Assembly: GCF_029504695.1 (NCBI RefSeq)
Contig: NZ_JAQFIN010000008.1
Location: forward strand, 1-64,000
Length of the DNA stretch: 64,000 nt
Direction: 5' to 3'
DNA from: Parabacteroides sp. PF5-6
GTDB lineage: Bacteria > Bacteroidota > Bacteroidia > Bacteroidales > Tannerellaceae
The notes beneath the pieces were generated by a model that worked only from the letters and a program-made list of their open reading frames with translations, was not told the DNA's origin and ran no database searches. This document shows positions 1 through 8,932 of the stretch, piece after piece. Position numbers and translations under genes: made by a program. Numbering within the stretch: the stretch's first letter is position 1; each line of letters begins with the position of its first letter.

Positions 1-10
1 TGTAAGGATG

Positions 11-18
11 CAAAGCTA
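11..18 (-). promoter_or_regulatory. Possible -7 element of a gene beyond the left edge
   Basis: The minus strand reads TAGCTTTG, matching the Bacteroidota -7 consensus TAnnTTTG. It lies downstream of the tolC-like gene and points off the window, so the next leftward gene may have its own promoter. No well-spaced -33 TTTG is present. Confidence 0.3.
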
Positions 19-67
19 CGGTCAATTCAAATCAAAAAATCAAAGAACGCTTGTATCTTATATATAA

Positions 68-85
68 TCAACCTGTTACGGTTGA
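68..85 (-). terminator. Possible terminator of the tolC-like gene
   Basis: TCAACC and GGTTGA form a 6-bp stem with a 6-nt loop, about 30 nt past the tolC stop on the minus strand. The following tract is AT-rich but is not a clean T-run, so this is weak. Confidence 0.3.
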
Positions 86-116
86 AATTAAAAAATTAAC
101 GCATCAGTAGTAATTC

Positions 117-1430
117 TTAATTTTCGATTTTTGTCAAAAACCGAAAGTACGCTTCGATCACGTTGTACGACATAATGGCCTGCGAGAGCAGAAGTTTCTG
201 CTGGGAGAACTGGGCTTGTGCCATCAAGAGATCGGTCGTATTCGCCAGTCCTTCGTTGTGGCGGTCGGCCAGGATGCGCAAAGCTTCTTCCGCTTGTTCC
301 ACATTTATCTGTTGTTTGTTGATCTCCGTTTGCGAGTCGTTCAGGTCGCGCCGGGCCTTGTCCAATTCGAGTTGTTCCTTTTTAATATGTAGGTTCAATT
401 CTTCCTGCATCCGGTTTTTTTGGTATTGCGCCGATTTCATCTTACTACGGTTCTGGTTGCCCGAGAAGATCTCCCAGCTCAGGTTAATACCGGCCAGATA
501 CGAATCGTTTCTGAACTTAAAAGCCTGTGAATCGTTCAGATTGTACGAGGCAAAAGCATTGATACGTGGCAGAAAAGCCATGCGGGAAGACTTGACCATC
601 ATATCCGTTGCATCCACGGCTTTCTGGAGCGCCAGGATATCCGGGCGAAAGAGGGATAGCGTCGTTTCAGGATATATTTTTTTCTTCTGCACCAACGAGT
701 CAGTCGTATACGCTTCATCACTGATCTCCAGTCCCATCAACAAACGAAGTCCGTTGGATGCGTTATGGATATTGCTTTCCGCCTTCGCCAAAGCACTTTC
801 GATGGTGTTGACCTGTACCTGGGCGTTCAATACATCCGATTTCTGTACCAAGCCCTGATCGTAGAAGTTCGTCACCGACCGGTGTATCTGCTTCACGTCT
901 TCGAGCGATTCCCGGAGAATATCGCGCGCCTGATAAGCCATTTGCAAGCCGGTATATGTTTTTTGTACTTCGAACGCGATGTATTCTTTCGTGCGTTCGG
1001 CCTTGTATTGGTACATCTCCTCCTGCGCCCGGGCACCTTTGCGGGCGTAGATCATATCCAGGTTTAAAAGGGGCAGCTTCGCTTCCGCCTGGGTACCGTA
1101 GTTTTGTGTCGCTCCCGGATGATTCAATTTCGCCGGATCGAAATCCATCGCCGTAACCGATTCCTGCTGTAACAGGAATCCGAAAGCGTTCAAGGGATTG
1201 TTTGTCGTCAATGCCGTATACCCCAAGGTGACCTGAGGCAGGAAAACAGCATCTGTCTGATGAAAATCAGCATTGGCAATTCTCCGGTCCATATCCGACA
1301 TCTTTATATGGCTGTTGTTTTCAATCGCAACGCTTACCGCCTGATCAGCCGTAATATGTCGATTGTTTTGCGCCTGTACCGAAAGAGTAAAGGCGATTGC
1401 GCTTAATGTAAGGATCGTTGTTCTTCTCAT
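117..1430 (-). CDS. TolC-family outer membrane efflux protein
   Basis: Predicted outer-membrane channel subunit of a tripartite efflux or type I secretion system. The 437-residue length is normal for the family. Residues 1-20 form a Sec signal peptide ending in VQAQ. The rest shows the duplicated pattern of long amphipathic helices (for example around residues 140-230 and 340-420) typical of OEP repeats. No membrane-fusion protein or inner-membrane pump follows within the visible 116 bp. A weak hairpin and a leftward promoter-like box downstream suggest that this gene may be monocistronic, or that partners lie outside the window. It is divergent from a rhodanese-marR pair, and the shared intergenic region carries repeated palindromic boxes, so MarR control is a reasonable inference. 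The substrate cannot be told from sequence. Confidence 0.92.
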   Translation of the reverse strand: MRRTTILTLSAIAFTLSVQAQNNRHITADQAVSVAIENNSHIKMSDMDRRIANADFHQTDAVFLPQVTLGYTALTTNNPLNAFGFLLQQESVTAMDFDPAKLNHPGATQNYGTQAEAKLPLLNLDMIYARKGARAQEEMYQYKAERTKEYIAFEVQKTYTGLQMAYQARDILRESLEDVKQIHRSVTNFYDQGLVQKSDVLNAQVQVNTIESALAKAESNIHNASNGLRLLMGLEISDEAYTTDSLVQKKKIYPETTLSLFRPDILALQKAVDATDMMVKSSRMAFLPRINAFASYNLNDSQAFKFRNDSYLAGINLSWEIFSGNQNRSKMKSAQYQKNRMQEELNLHIKKEQLELDKARRDLNDSQTEINKQQINVEQAEEALRILADRHNEGLANTTDLLMAQAQFSQQKLLLSQAIMSYNVIEAYFRFLTKIEN

Positions 1431-1472
1431 TTTTACTGTATTCTATTCTTATTTATTGCCTGTTTCGTTTAG

Positions 1473-1649
1473 TTTCCATTGGAAATAGATTGCAAAGGAA
1501 AGCAAACTATTCCAAAGAAACAAATTTCCAAGGGAAAATAATTTAGATGATAAACAGATTCTTTTCTTTGCATCCACTAAGCGCATGATTTACAGTATTT
1601 AGGAATTTTTCATGAAAATACTTCCCTTTGAAGTAATTTCCATAAGAAA
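1473..1649. promoter_or_regulatory. Cluster of 13-bp palindromic boxes, putative MarR operators
   Basis: TTTCCATTGGAAA (1473-1485), TTTCCAAGGGAAA (1525-1537) and TTTCCATAAGAAA (1637-1649) share the pattern TTTCC-nnn-(G)GAAA. Weaker relatives occur at 1491-1502 and 1508-1520. The last strong box lies just upstream of the -7 element that would serve the rhodanese-marR pair. Binding by the nearby MarR protein is inference from position and symmetry. Confidence 0.5.
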
Positions 1650-1656
1650 TAAATTA

Positions 1657-1664
1657 TATCTTTG
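1657..1664 (+). promoter_or_regulatory. -7 promoter element for rhodanese-marR
   Basis: TATCTTTG matches TAnnTTTG exactly, about 50 nt upstream of the rhodanese start. No -33 TTTG occurs at the usual spacing, and a palindromic box occupies that position. Confidence 0.5.
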
Positions 1665-1712
1665 CAGCGTGAACAGAGCAATAAGTGAGTGCGACAATTA
1701 TAAAAAGTAAAT

Positions 1713-2015
1713 ATGATGGCAGGTTTTTTTAGTAGGCTATTCGGATTGGAAGAGAAGGCCGATTTCAAAATGCTTTTAGCAAATGGTGCAATACTACTGG
1801 ATGTACGCACCAAAGAGGAGTATCGGCAGGCGGCGGTGGCTCATTCGATTAATATCCCGCTGGATAGTTTGAATAATAACTTGTCCAGACTAAAGACCGA
1901 CAAACCGATTATTGCCGTATGCGCCAGTGGCATGCGTAGCCGCAGCGCGGTGGCGATTTTAAGGGCTAAAGGTTTCTCGGAAGTATATAATGGAGGGAGT
2001 TGGTCTAATTTTTAA
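1713..2015 (+). CDS. Rhodanese-like domain protein
   Basis: Single-domain rhodanese of 100 residues, the usual size for stand-alone cytoplasmic sulfurtransferases or persulfide carriers. The active-site loop C-A-S-G-M-R begins at Cys70, and the upstream motif LLDVRTKEEY (near residues 28-37) is the classic rhodanese strand-loop. There is no signal peptide. The start ATGATG is followed directly by the domain. The gene ends 7 nt before the preferred start of a MarR regulator, so the two are almost certainly cotranscribed. Such pairs often report reactive sulfur or electrophile stress, but the ligand here is unknown. Transcription is probably controlled through the palindromic boxes upstream. 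Confidence 0.9.
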   Translation: MMAGFFSRLFGLEEKADFKMLLANGAILLDVRTKEEYRQAAVAHSINIPLDSLNNNLSRLKTDKPIIAVCASGMRSRSAVAILRAKGFSEVYNGGSWSNF

Positions 2016-2022
2016 TAAAGAA

Positions 2023-2400
2023 ATGATGGACAATGTAAATAATATGCAAGTGAGTACGCTCTGTCAGATCCGGGATGTGTACCGGGCGATTTATGAGTTT
2101 GAATTGAATTTTCAACAACAGTATGGCCTTGGTCTGAACGAAGGGATGTTGTTGTGTTCGTTGAACGACCGGAAATATTCATCCAACGAACTGGCCGGCG
2201 TCCTGGGACTGAGCAACTCGAACACCTCGAAGGTGATCAAGTCGGTCGAAAACAAAAAACTGATCAAACGTATTGTCGGCAAAGACGACAAGCGTCAGAT
2301 GTATTTCACCTTGACCGAACAGGGACGCAAGAAGCTCGAATCGATCAAATGTGCCGAGTTCACGCTCCCGGAAACGTTACAGGATGTCGTTAAGAGGTAG
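2023..2400 (+). CDS. MarR-family transcriptional regulator
   Basis: Small winged-helix regulator of 125 residues from the chosen start. An earlier in-frame ATG at 1990 would overlap the rhodanese gene by 26 nt. The ATGATG at 2023 is preferred because it follows the rhodanese stop and has an AAAG ribosome-binding-like sequence. Residues about 45-100 contain the helix-turn-helix and wing (SSNELAGVLGLSNSNTSKVI, then IVGKDDKRQMYFTLTEQGRK), which are diagnostic for MarR. It sits beside a divergent tolC-like gene and near repeated 13-bp palindromes, so autoregulation and control of efflux are likely. The effector is not identifiable. Confidence 0.88.
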   Translation: MMDNVNNMQVSTLCQIRDVYRAIYEFELNFQQQYGLGLNEGMLLCSLNDRKYSSNELAGVLGLSNSNTSKVIKSVENKKLIKRIVGKDDKRQMYFTLTEQGRKKLESIKCAEFTLPETLQDVVKR

Positions 2401-2475
2401 AACTTGATTGCCTCTTCCGGAGCGATCCGATAATTTAAAAAAATGACATTCAGTCGAATAATTTGTCCGTAATAA

Positions 2476-2506
2476 TTTGGAAATAATTTACGATTCATTA
2501 TTTTTG
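2476..2506 (+). promoter_or_regulatory. Bacteroidota promoter of the PAS/GAF histidine kinase
   Basis: TTTG (2476-2479), a 19-bp spacer and TATTTTTG (2499-2506) match the -33/-7 consensus well. The implied transcript has a leader of about 150 nt before the kinase start at 2668. Confidence 0.62.
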
Positions 2507-2667
2507 TTGCAGGGATTATCCATGATTGTGTAGAGTGGTGTAGACTAATAACCCTAATAGCGTTTGTATTATCCATTATTGAGTAACCTTTAGTCTTTGT
2601 AGCGTATCTCTTCGCTGTTTTTTGGACTATATAAGAAATGTATTAACCTGCAATAAAGAGAAAAAGT

Positions 2668-5427
2668 ATGATGAAAAAAAGAAAAACCCTTCAACCGGCA
2701 AACCCTCTGGTTGACTATGCCAAATATCAGATGATTTCGGACGCGTTTCAGCTCGGATGGTGGGAAATCGACCTGTCTGAGGATATTTTTTCCTGCTCTG
2801 CCTCTGTCGCTCATCTATTGAAGTTGGATGAAACTACGGTTAGTGTGGCCGACATTTTCCACACGATCCGGGAAGACTATCGTCAGCGGATCATGGATTT
2901 GGTATTGAATGCAGTAGCGGATAAAACAGAACAATACACCTTCCCTGCGAAAGTGGGTGAAGAGATTATTTGGCTTTCCATGCGCTTTCAGGTGGTTGCC
3001 GATCAAAAGATAATGGGAATGCTGACCATTGCCACGGAATCTGAAAAGGAGCTGTTGCAAAAGAAGGTGCAAGGCATGGTAAAGAATTTCATTTATCAAT
3101 TGAATGGCGTCTCCAGCTCTTTGTTCTCGTTCCTCGAGAGAGAAAGTTTTGACCAGATGGTCAACCACATACTCCATTCTTTTATGACCCACTTCAATGC
3201 CGAAAGAAGTTATCTGATGACCTTAGATCGGAAAAAAAAGACATCGACCTGCGTCTACGAAGTGGTCAGCCGTCCGGGTCTGGAAGAGATAGATACGCTG
3301 GCGGATGTGCCTTATGAAGCCGACGACTGGTGGTTCGGGCAACTCTTCGCCCTTCGTCCGGTCGCCATCTCGGTGGTTGATGATATGCCGGATGAAAGCG
3401 AATCCTACCGGGAACTGTTGAGTGCACAACATATTCAGTCGCTCCTGGTTGTCCCCCTTGTCTCGTCGGATAAAGAAGTATGGGGATTTGCGGGCATCGA
3501 CCTGGTCGATACGCAGCGCAATTGGACAGCGGAAGATATCCAGTGGTTTTCAGCATTGATGAATATTATCAATATCTGTATCGAATTGCAGAAGTCAAAG
3601 ATAGAGATCGAAGCCGATAAGAAATACCTGGAAAAGCTCCATAAGTATATGCCCATCGGTTACGTTTCCGAGCGGATAATCTATAACGAAGCGGGTGAAC
3701 CGGTCGATTTCGTCTATCTTGATTTCAATAAGGAGATGGAAAAGATAGTAGGGAAACCCTTGAGCCATATGGTTGGACGAAAGGGATCGGAGACAGGTAC
3801 CTTTGGAGACTTTGAGTTGCTGCGTGAGATGGTCAATGCGGACAGCCCTATCGAGATAGATGTTCCGTTGCCGCAATATGGCAAATATTGCCGGGTCGTT
3901 CGTTTCTCCATACATAAAGACGAGGTGACCTCGTTGGTGATGGATATAACCGATATACACGAGGCACATAAAGCGCTCGAGAAGACGATCTACTCCAATA
4001 TGCCCGTTAATGTGGAGCTGTACGACAAAGACGGCTACCTGATCTATCTCAATGAAGCGGATCAAAAGTTCCTGGGCATCGACAATATAAGTTCAGTCTT
4101 GGGCATTAATATATATGATCATCCCTCCCTCTCCAAAGAGATCATGCAAAAGGCCAGCCAAGGCGAAAGCCTCGACCTTAGCCTTAAGTATGATATGAGT
4201 ACAACGGGCAACTATTACCGCAAAACGCTCCCCTCTGCAGTGAAAGACATGATGGTGAAGGTTGTCCCCATATTTGACGAGACGCAAGCCATTCAGAACT
4301 ATCTATTCATGTCGATCGACAACACAGAGACCACCAATGCCTACCGGCGTATACAGGACTATGAAGACTACTTCTCAGCGGTAGCCAATTTGGCCAAGAT
4401 CGGTTATTGCCGATTGAACGTGACTGCCGAGGAAGGATATCGGACAGCTCAATGGTTTGCTAACCTGGGGAAACCGGTAGAGACAGGCCTGACGTTTGTC
4501 TTCGCTGAGCGCTTCAGCAACCTGCATCCCGATGATTTCCTTATTGTTGAAGACTTCTATACGAATGCCAAGCAGGGAATCGCGATGAACTTCGAGCGCG
4601 AAATACGGATAATGAAGGAGGGCGAAGTCGATAAATGGCTGAAGTGCACGTTTACCTCTAAATTGAATCCGTCCAATGATCAAATGGACCTATTCGCGAT
4701 AAGCGAAGATATTACAGATCTCAAGCGAATGACTTTTGCCAAGGACCGGGCAGAGGAATTGAATAAGCTCAAATCTGAGTTCATGGCAAACATGAGCCAC
4801 GAGATACGTACTCCGCTCAATTCCATTATCGGTTTTTCGGATATATTGGCTGAAATTATCGAAGACGAAGAGCAAAAGAGTTACCTCTCTATCATTCAAC
4901 GCAACAATGACCTATTGCTGAAGTTGATGTCCGACATCTTGGATCTGTCGAAAATAGAATCAGGCACCTATGTGTTTGAAAAAAGTAACGAACATGTGTG
5001 CAAACTTTTCGGTGAGGTAATGCATTCGTTTAATCATCGGATTACCAATCCGGATGTAAAAATCAAGATGGATCCTTTAGTTGCCGATTATCATATATAT
5101 ATGGATGCGAACAGCGTGAAGCAGGTGTTGTATAATTTCATAACCAATGCATTGAAGTTTACCCAAGAAGGAACCATCAGTATCGGTTGTGAACGGATAG
5201 ATGAGAATAACCTGAAATTCTATGTGAGAGATACCGGTATCGGCATTTCGCCCGAACATCATGATGCCGTGTTCGACCGTTTTGTAAAGCTCGATTCTTT
5301 TGCACAGGGAACAGGCCTGGGACTGCCGATCTGTAAAAGCCTAATCAAAGAGATGGGAGGAAAGATCGGTGTGGATTCCGAACTGGGTAAGGGCTCTTGC
5401 TTCTGGTTTACACTGCCCATGAATTGA
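2668..5427 (+). CDS. Cytoplasmic multi-PAS/GAF sensor histidine kinase
   Basis: Orphan histidine kinase of 919 residues. Visible layout: a PAS-like segment near residues 18-120, a GAF domain about 150-300, further PAS-like segments about 325-435, 440-560 and 565-685, a HisKA dimerisation helix with phospho-acceptor His711 in NMSHEIRTPLN, and a C-terminal HATPase (about 790-919) with N box NALKFT, G1 DTGIGI and G2 GTGLGLPI. No transmembrane segment, signal peptide, receiver domain or HTH is visible, so it probably senses a cytoplasmic or redox cue and passes phosphate to a separate regulator. The next gene pair is a complete two-component system of its own, with a separate promoter, so the partner of this kinase is unknown. 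Start ATGATG at 2668 follows an AAAGAG-like ribosome-binding site. Confidence 0.93.
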   Translation: MMKKRKTLQPANPLVDYAKYQMISDAFQLGWWEIDLSEDIFSCSASVAHLLKLDETTVSVADIFHTIREDYRQRIMDLVLNAVADKTEQYTFPAKVGEEIIWLSMRFQVVADQKIMGMLTIATESEKELLQKKVQGMVKNFIYQLNGVSSSLFSFLERESFDQMVNHILHSFMTHFNAERSYLMTLDRKKKTSTCVYEVVSRPGLEEIDTLADVPYEADDWWFGQLFALRPVAISVVDDMPDESESYRELLSAQHIQSLLVVPLVSSDKEVWGFAGIDLVDTQRNWTAEDIQWFSALMNIINICIELQKSKIEIEADKKYLEKLHKYMPIGYVSERIIYNEAGEPVDFVYLDFNKEMEKIVGKPLSHMVGRKGSETGTFGDFELLREMVNADSPIEIDVPLPQYGKYCRVVRFSIHKDEVTSLVMDITDIHEAHKALEKTIYSNMPVNVELYDKDGYLIYLNEADQKFLGIDNISSVLGINIYDHPSLSKEIMQKASQGESLDLSLKYDMSTTGNYYRKTLPSAVKDMMVKVVPIFDETQAIQNYLFMSIDNTETTNAYRRIQDYEDYFSAVANLAKIGYCRLNVTAEEGYRTAQWFANLGKPVETGLTFVFAERFSNLHPDDFLIVEDFYTNAKQGIAMNFEREIRIMKEGEVDKWLKCTFTSKLNPSNDQMDLFAISEDITDLKRMTFAKDRAEELNKLKSEFMANMSHEIRTPLNSIIGFSDILAEIIEDEEQKSYLSIIQRNNDLLLKLMSDILDLSKIESGTYVFEKSNEHVCKLFGEVMHSFNHRITNPDVKIKMDPLVADYHIYMDANSVKQVLYNFITNALKFTQEGTISIGCERIDENNLKFYVRDTGIGISPEHHDAVFDRFVKLDSFAQGTGLGLPICKSLIKEMGGKIGVDSELGKGSCFWFTLPMN

Positions 5428-5504
5428 CCGGACAAGTCTCCGAGCTTGAGTAAAGCGGACTAAAAAGCATGCTTCTTTCCAGGATCTTGCCAGAATCTTT
5501 TCAT

Positions 5505-5512
5505 TACATTTG
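5505..5512 (+). promoter_or_regulatory. -7 element of the OmpR-type two-component operon
   Basis: TACATTTG matches TAnnTTTG and lies 22 nt before the response-regulator start, implying a very short leader. The -33 region is poor. Confidence 0.5.
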
Positions 5513-5534
5513 TATTTGAATACATATTGCACCT

Positions 5535-6215
5535 ATGAAAATCTTAGTGATAGAAGATGAGGATTCCTTGCGGGAGGTGATGGTTCGCTCGTTGGAGAAG
5601 GAACGTTACCGGGTGGAATGGGCGGCCGACTATCCGGCTGCGCTCTGGAAGATCAATGATTACCAGTACGATTGCATTGTGCTCGATATCATGCTGCCCG
5701 GAGGAAATGGCCTTTCCCTGTTGGAAGAGTTGAAGAACATGCGCAAGCGGGATAGTGTGATCATTGTTTCGGCCAAAGATTCGATCGACGATAAGGTGCG
5801 TGGGCTGGATCTGGGAGCTGACGATTACCTGACCAAACCCTTTCACCTGGCGGAGTTGAACGCGCGCATCAAATCGATCATCCGGCGCAAGCAGCAGGAT
5901 GGCGAGATGGATCTTTCGTACGCCAACATCACGGTCTACCCCGACCGGCATGCCGTGTATATCGATGGCGTGGAATTGCCCCTGAACCGGAAGGAGTTCG
6001 CTCTCTTGTATTACTTCGTGGCTAACCCCGAGCGCTTATTGAGCAAAGACACCCTGGCCGAATCGGTCTGGGGCGATTATATCGATCAGGCGGATAGCTT
6101 CGACTTTATCTACAGCCAGGTGAAGAACCTGCGCAAGAAACTGAAAACGGCCGGTGCCCAGCCGGAGATCAAAGCAGTCTATGGTTTCGGATACAAAATG
6201 ATCAACGAAGAATAA
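5535..6215 (+). CDS. OmpR/PhoB-family response regulator
   Basis: Two-domain DNA-binding response regulator of 226 residues. The receiver (1-115) has the acidic pair Glu7/Asp8, phospho-acceptor Asp51 in VLDIMLPGGNG and the conserved Lys101 in LTKPF. The winged-helix effector domain (about 125-224) has the typical LNRKEFALLYYF and GFGYKM motifs. It is followed after one base by its kinase, so the two are translationally coupled. Two PepSY-like envelope proteins downstream are likely members of the same regulon, as is common for such systems in Bacteroidales. The signal is unknown. Confidence 0.95.
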   Translation: MKILVIEDEDSLREVMVRSLEKERYRVEWAADYPAALWKINDYQYDCIVLDIMLPGGNGLSLLEELKNMRKRDSVIIVSAKDSIDDKVRGLDLGADDYLTKPFHLAELNARIKSIIRRKQQDGEMDLSYANITVYPDRHAVYIDGVELPLNRKEFALLYYFVANPERLLSKDTLAESVWGDYIDQADSFDFIYSQVKNLRKKLKTAGAQPEIKAVYGFGYKMINEE

Positions 6216-6216
6216 G

Positions 6217-7485
6217 ATGAAACTCAATCAATATACTTTGCGTAACCTCTTGTTGCCCTTATTGCTGATTATGGCGGTATGGGCCTTGGGTTTTTATTCC
6301 CTGGTGTTGCACGAGGTCAATGACGAAACGGAAGATACCTTGTTGAACTACAAAGAAATTATCATCAAACACGCCCTGGCGGATACCACGCTCTTGAAAG
6401 ACGATGTGGGATTGATGAACAGTTACTTTATCCGGGAGATCCCCGCCGAGCAGGCCGATCTGTCGAAAGATGTCTTTTTCGACGCGACGAAGTATATCGA
6501 GATCGAACGCGAGAACGAGCCGATCCGCGTCTTGCGCACGCACTTCCTGGCATCGAACGGGAAGTTCTATGAACTGACCATCGAGATCTCAACGCTCGAA
6601 GAAGAAGACCTCAAAGAAACGATCCTCTGGAGCATACTCGGCCTTTACCTCTTGTTGCTTGCCGCCATCCTGTTGGTGACCCACTATGTCTTCCGCAAAA
6701 GCTTCCGTCCCTTGTATTCCATTCTGGACTGGCTGAGGAGCTATCACCCGACCAAACCCGAACCGCTCCTGAACGCCACGACGATCGATGAGTTCAATAC
6801 CCTGAACGAAGCCTTTAGCCAAGCCGCCCAACGCGGAGCGGCGATCTACAACCAGCAGAAGCAATTTGTCGAACTCGCCTCGCATGAATTGCAAACGCCA
6901 TTGGCCGTGAGCATGAACAAACTGGAACTCCTGAGCGAAGATCCCGACTGCACGGAAGCGCAACTGACCGAGATCACCGATATCCGCCGCACCCTGCGCG
7001 GACTGATCAAGATGAACAAATCACTCCTGCTCCTGTCGCGCATCGAGAACAATCAGTTTCCCGAAACACAGGAAGTCTCACTGGCGCGGATCGCCGAAGA
7101 GGTCGTTGCCGACTTCGCCGAAGTATTTGCCGCCCGGGAGATCCGTGTCTATACGATGAAAGAATCGCCATTGATCCGGCAGATGAACGAGTCGTTGGCC
7201 GTGACGATGATCACCAACCTGGTGAAGAATGCCTTTGTGCACAACCTCAACGGCGGCGAGATCTACCTCGAGACCACCGACCGCCAACTCATCCTCTCCA
7301 ATACCAGCGAAAATACGGAACTGAACCGCGAGCGCCTCTTCCAACGCTTCGGCAAACAAAGCAACCGCCCCGACTCCACCGGCCTGGGCCTGGCCGTCGT
7401 CAAGTCCATCGCCGACCTCTATGGAATAGAAGTCTCCTACAACTACAATGGCAAGCATCAGTTCGCACTGACGTTTGAATTATGA
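6217..7485 (+). CDS. Membrane sensor histidine kinase of the OmpR-type pair
   Basis: Histidine kinase of 422 residues. A first membrane segment at about residues 10-30 and a second at about 135-158 enclose a periplasmic sensor region of roughly 100 residues. This is followed by a HisKA helix with His223 in ELASHELQTPL and a HATPase domain (about 310-422) with NLVKNAFVHN and TGLGLAVVKSI. The ATG lies 1 nt after the regulator's stop codon, indicating a coupled operon. The last codons overlap the left arm of a perfect 19-bp hairpin that probably ends the transcript. Confidence 0.95.
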   Translation: MKLNQYTLRNLLLPLLLIMAVWALGFYSLVLHEVNDETEDTLLNYKEIIIKHALADTTLLKDDVGLMNSYFIREIPAEQADLSKDVFFDATKYIEIERENEPIRVLRTHFLASNGKFYELTIEISTLEEEDLKETILWSILGLYLLLLAAILLVTHYVFRKSFRPLYSILDWLRSYHPTKPEPLLNATTIDEFNTLNEAFSQAAQRGAAIYNQQKQFVELASHELQTPLAVSMNKLELLSEDPDCTEAQLTEITDIRRTLRGLIKMNKSLLLLSRIENNQFPETQEVSLARIAEEVVADFAEVFAAREIRVYTMKESPLIRQMNESLAVTMITNLVKNAFVHNLNGGEIYLETTDRQLILSNTSENTELNRERLFQRFGKQSNRPDSTGLGLAVVKSIADLYGIEVSYNYNGKHQFALTFEL

Positions 7486-7540
7486 ATTATGAGAACTGGG
7501 TTGTCTCCTTCTTCTCATAATTCATAATTCATAATTTTTT
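7477..7540 (+). terminator. Rho-independent terminator overlapping the kinase stop codon
   Basis: GAATTATGAATTATGAGAA (7477-7495) is perfectly complementary to 7512-7530, forming a 19-bp stem with a 16-nt loop. It is followed by AT-rich sequence ending in a T-run. The left arm encodes the last residues and stop of the histidine kinase. Confidence 0.7.
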
Positions 7541-7595
7541 TCCCAATTCTTTCCCAAATCCCTCCTTTCCTTTGCCTTATCAAAAGGATAATGCA

Positions 7596-8045
7596 ATGAG
7601 AAAAATAATCAACTTATGTGTTTTGTTGGCGTTGAGTGCCTCGATGGCTTTGCTGGCCAAAGGGCAGGACGCGAGGATCACCGTCGACAAGCTGCCGGCG
7701 AACAGCCGGGATTTCCTCCAGACCCATTTCCGGGAGATGGAGATCTCGTATGTCGAAGTGGAGAAAGACCTGATGTGGATCAGGGGGTACGAAGTGATCC
7801 TGATCGACGGCACCGAGATCTGCTTCAGCCGCAAAGGCGAATGGACGGAGGTCGAACGTCAAAAAAACGCGGTCCCACCGGCACTCATCCCCCGCGAGAT
7901 CGCGCAGTATGTTGCGCAATACTTCTCCGGCAAAACGATTCTGGCGATCGAACGCGAGAGCCGCAAATGGGAGATCAAGCTCGACAACCGGATGGAGCTC
8001 GCTTTCGACCGGCGGGGACGGCTGGTCGAACAGGATGCAGACTAA
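7596..8045 (+). CDS. Secreted PepSY-like (DUF2874) protein
   Basis: Small exported protein of 149 residues from ATG 7596. A TTG at 7572 would add eight residues ahead of the signal peptide and is rejected. Residues 1-24 form a Sec signal peptide ending in AKGQ. The mature part carries two short beta-rich PepSY_like units with the pattern seen in DUF2874 proteins (LPANSRDFLQTHF, then a strand pair ending ISYVEVEKD and a second unit starting IPREIAQYVAQYF). The family is thought to bind or inhibit peptides and proteases in the envelope, and it often sits beside two-component systems in Bacteroidales. The next gene encodes a related lipoprotein 27 nt downstream. Confidence 0.85.
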   Translation: MRKIINLCVLLALSASMALLAKGQDARITVDKLPANSRDFLQTHFREMEISYVEVEKDLMWIRGYEVILIDGTEICFSRKGEWTEVERQKNAVPPALIPREIAQYVAQYFSGKTILAIERESRKWEIKLDNRMELAFDRRGRLVEQDAD

Positions 8046-8072
8046 ATATTTACTCACTTAATACATAAAAAT

Positions 8073-8921
8073 ATGAAAACAAATCGATTGATGGTAGCCC
8101 TATTGGCTACGGGATTGGCGGTCATGACGACCGCTTGTGACGACGACAACTACACGCCGGAGGATATCTACCTCCAGGCTTTCCAGCAGAAGTATCCGGA
8201 AGCCTCGCGCGTGGAATGGGAAACGAAGCAAGGCTTCAAAGTGGCCGACTTCCATCTGCAGAACAAAGAGACAGAAGCCTGGTTCGACCTCTCGGCCAAA
8301 TGGCTGATGACGGAAACCGATCTGCGTTATGCCGATCTTCCGGCCGCGATCCGCACGGCTTTCGAAGCCAGCGAATATGCTGCCTGGCGGGTGGATGATG
8401 TGGATAAGATCGAACGGCTGGATTCCGAAACCGTCTATGTGATCGAGGTCGAGAGCGGCAAACAGGAATACGACCTCTACTATGGCGAGGACGGCACCTT
8501 TATCAAAGCCGTGCAAGACACCGACAATCGCGGTCACCTGCCCCTGACCATCTCACAGAAAGTGATGGATAAGATCCGCGAACTCTATCCGGGAACCACC
8601 GCTTTCCTGGAGTTCGAACGCAAAGGCACCTACCTCGAAGTCGAAATCAAAGACGGCAAGACCTTCAAAGAAGTCTATTTCGACACCGATGAAGAATGGG
8701 CGTGCAGCAAATGGGAAATCCGACGTGCCGACGTGCCGACTACCGTAATGAACGCCCTGAACGCCTCCGCGTACGGCAGCTACAAACTCGACGATGTAGA
8801 GATCTTCCACTCCCCCGCCGGCCTTTATTACCTCTTCGAAATGGAAAAAGCCGACAAAGACTACTACTGCATGTTCAGTGAAGACGGTACCCCCGCCGAA
8901 GTGCCGGCGATAGCATATTGA
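8073..8921 (+). CDS. PepSY-like (DUF2874) lipoprotein with tandem domains
   Basis: Lipoprotein of 282 residues. The signal peptide ends in a lipobox with Cys22 (TTAC followed by DDDN, an acidic stretch consistent with surface export signals in Bacteroidota). Two homologous PepSY-like segments follow, about residues 30-145 and 150-280. Each has the DLY/VYF-Y-EDGTF-type strand pairs and a W-F-containing start (AWFDLSAKWLMTETDL versus EEWACSKWEIRRADVP), suggesting an internal duplication. It is probably cotranscribed with the preceding secreted PepSY-like gene and controlled by the upstream two-component system. The molecular partner is unknown. Confidence 0.85.
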   Translation: MKTNRLMVALLATGLAVMTTACDDDNYTPEDIYLQAFQQKYPEASRVEWETKQGFKVADFHLQNKETEAWFDLSAKWLMTETDLRYADLPAAIRTAFEASEYAAWRVDDVDKIERLDSETVYVIEVESGKQEYDLYYGEDGTFIKAVQDTDNRGHLPLTISQKVMDKIRELYPGTTAFLEFERKGTYLEVEIKDGKTFKEVYFDTDEEWACSKWEIRRADVPTTVMNALNASAYGSYKLDDVEIFHSPAGLYYLFEMEKADKDYYCMFSEDGTPAEVPAIAY

Positions 8922-8932
8922 TAAACAAAAGG

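Noticed and set aside
1990-2022. Upstream start for the MarR gene
   Set aside because: It overlaps the rhodanese gene and lacks a ribosome-binding sequence; ATG 2023 fits the domain start better.
7572-7595. TTG start for the secreted PepSY-like protein
   Set aside because: It adds eight polar residues before the signal peptide; ATG 7596 is the natural start.
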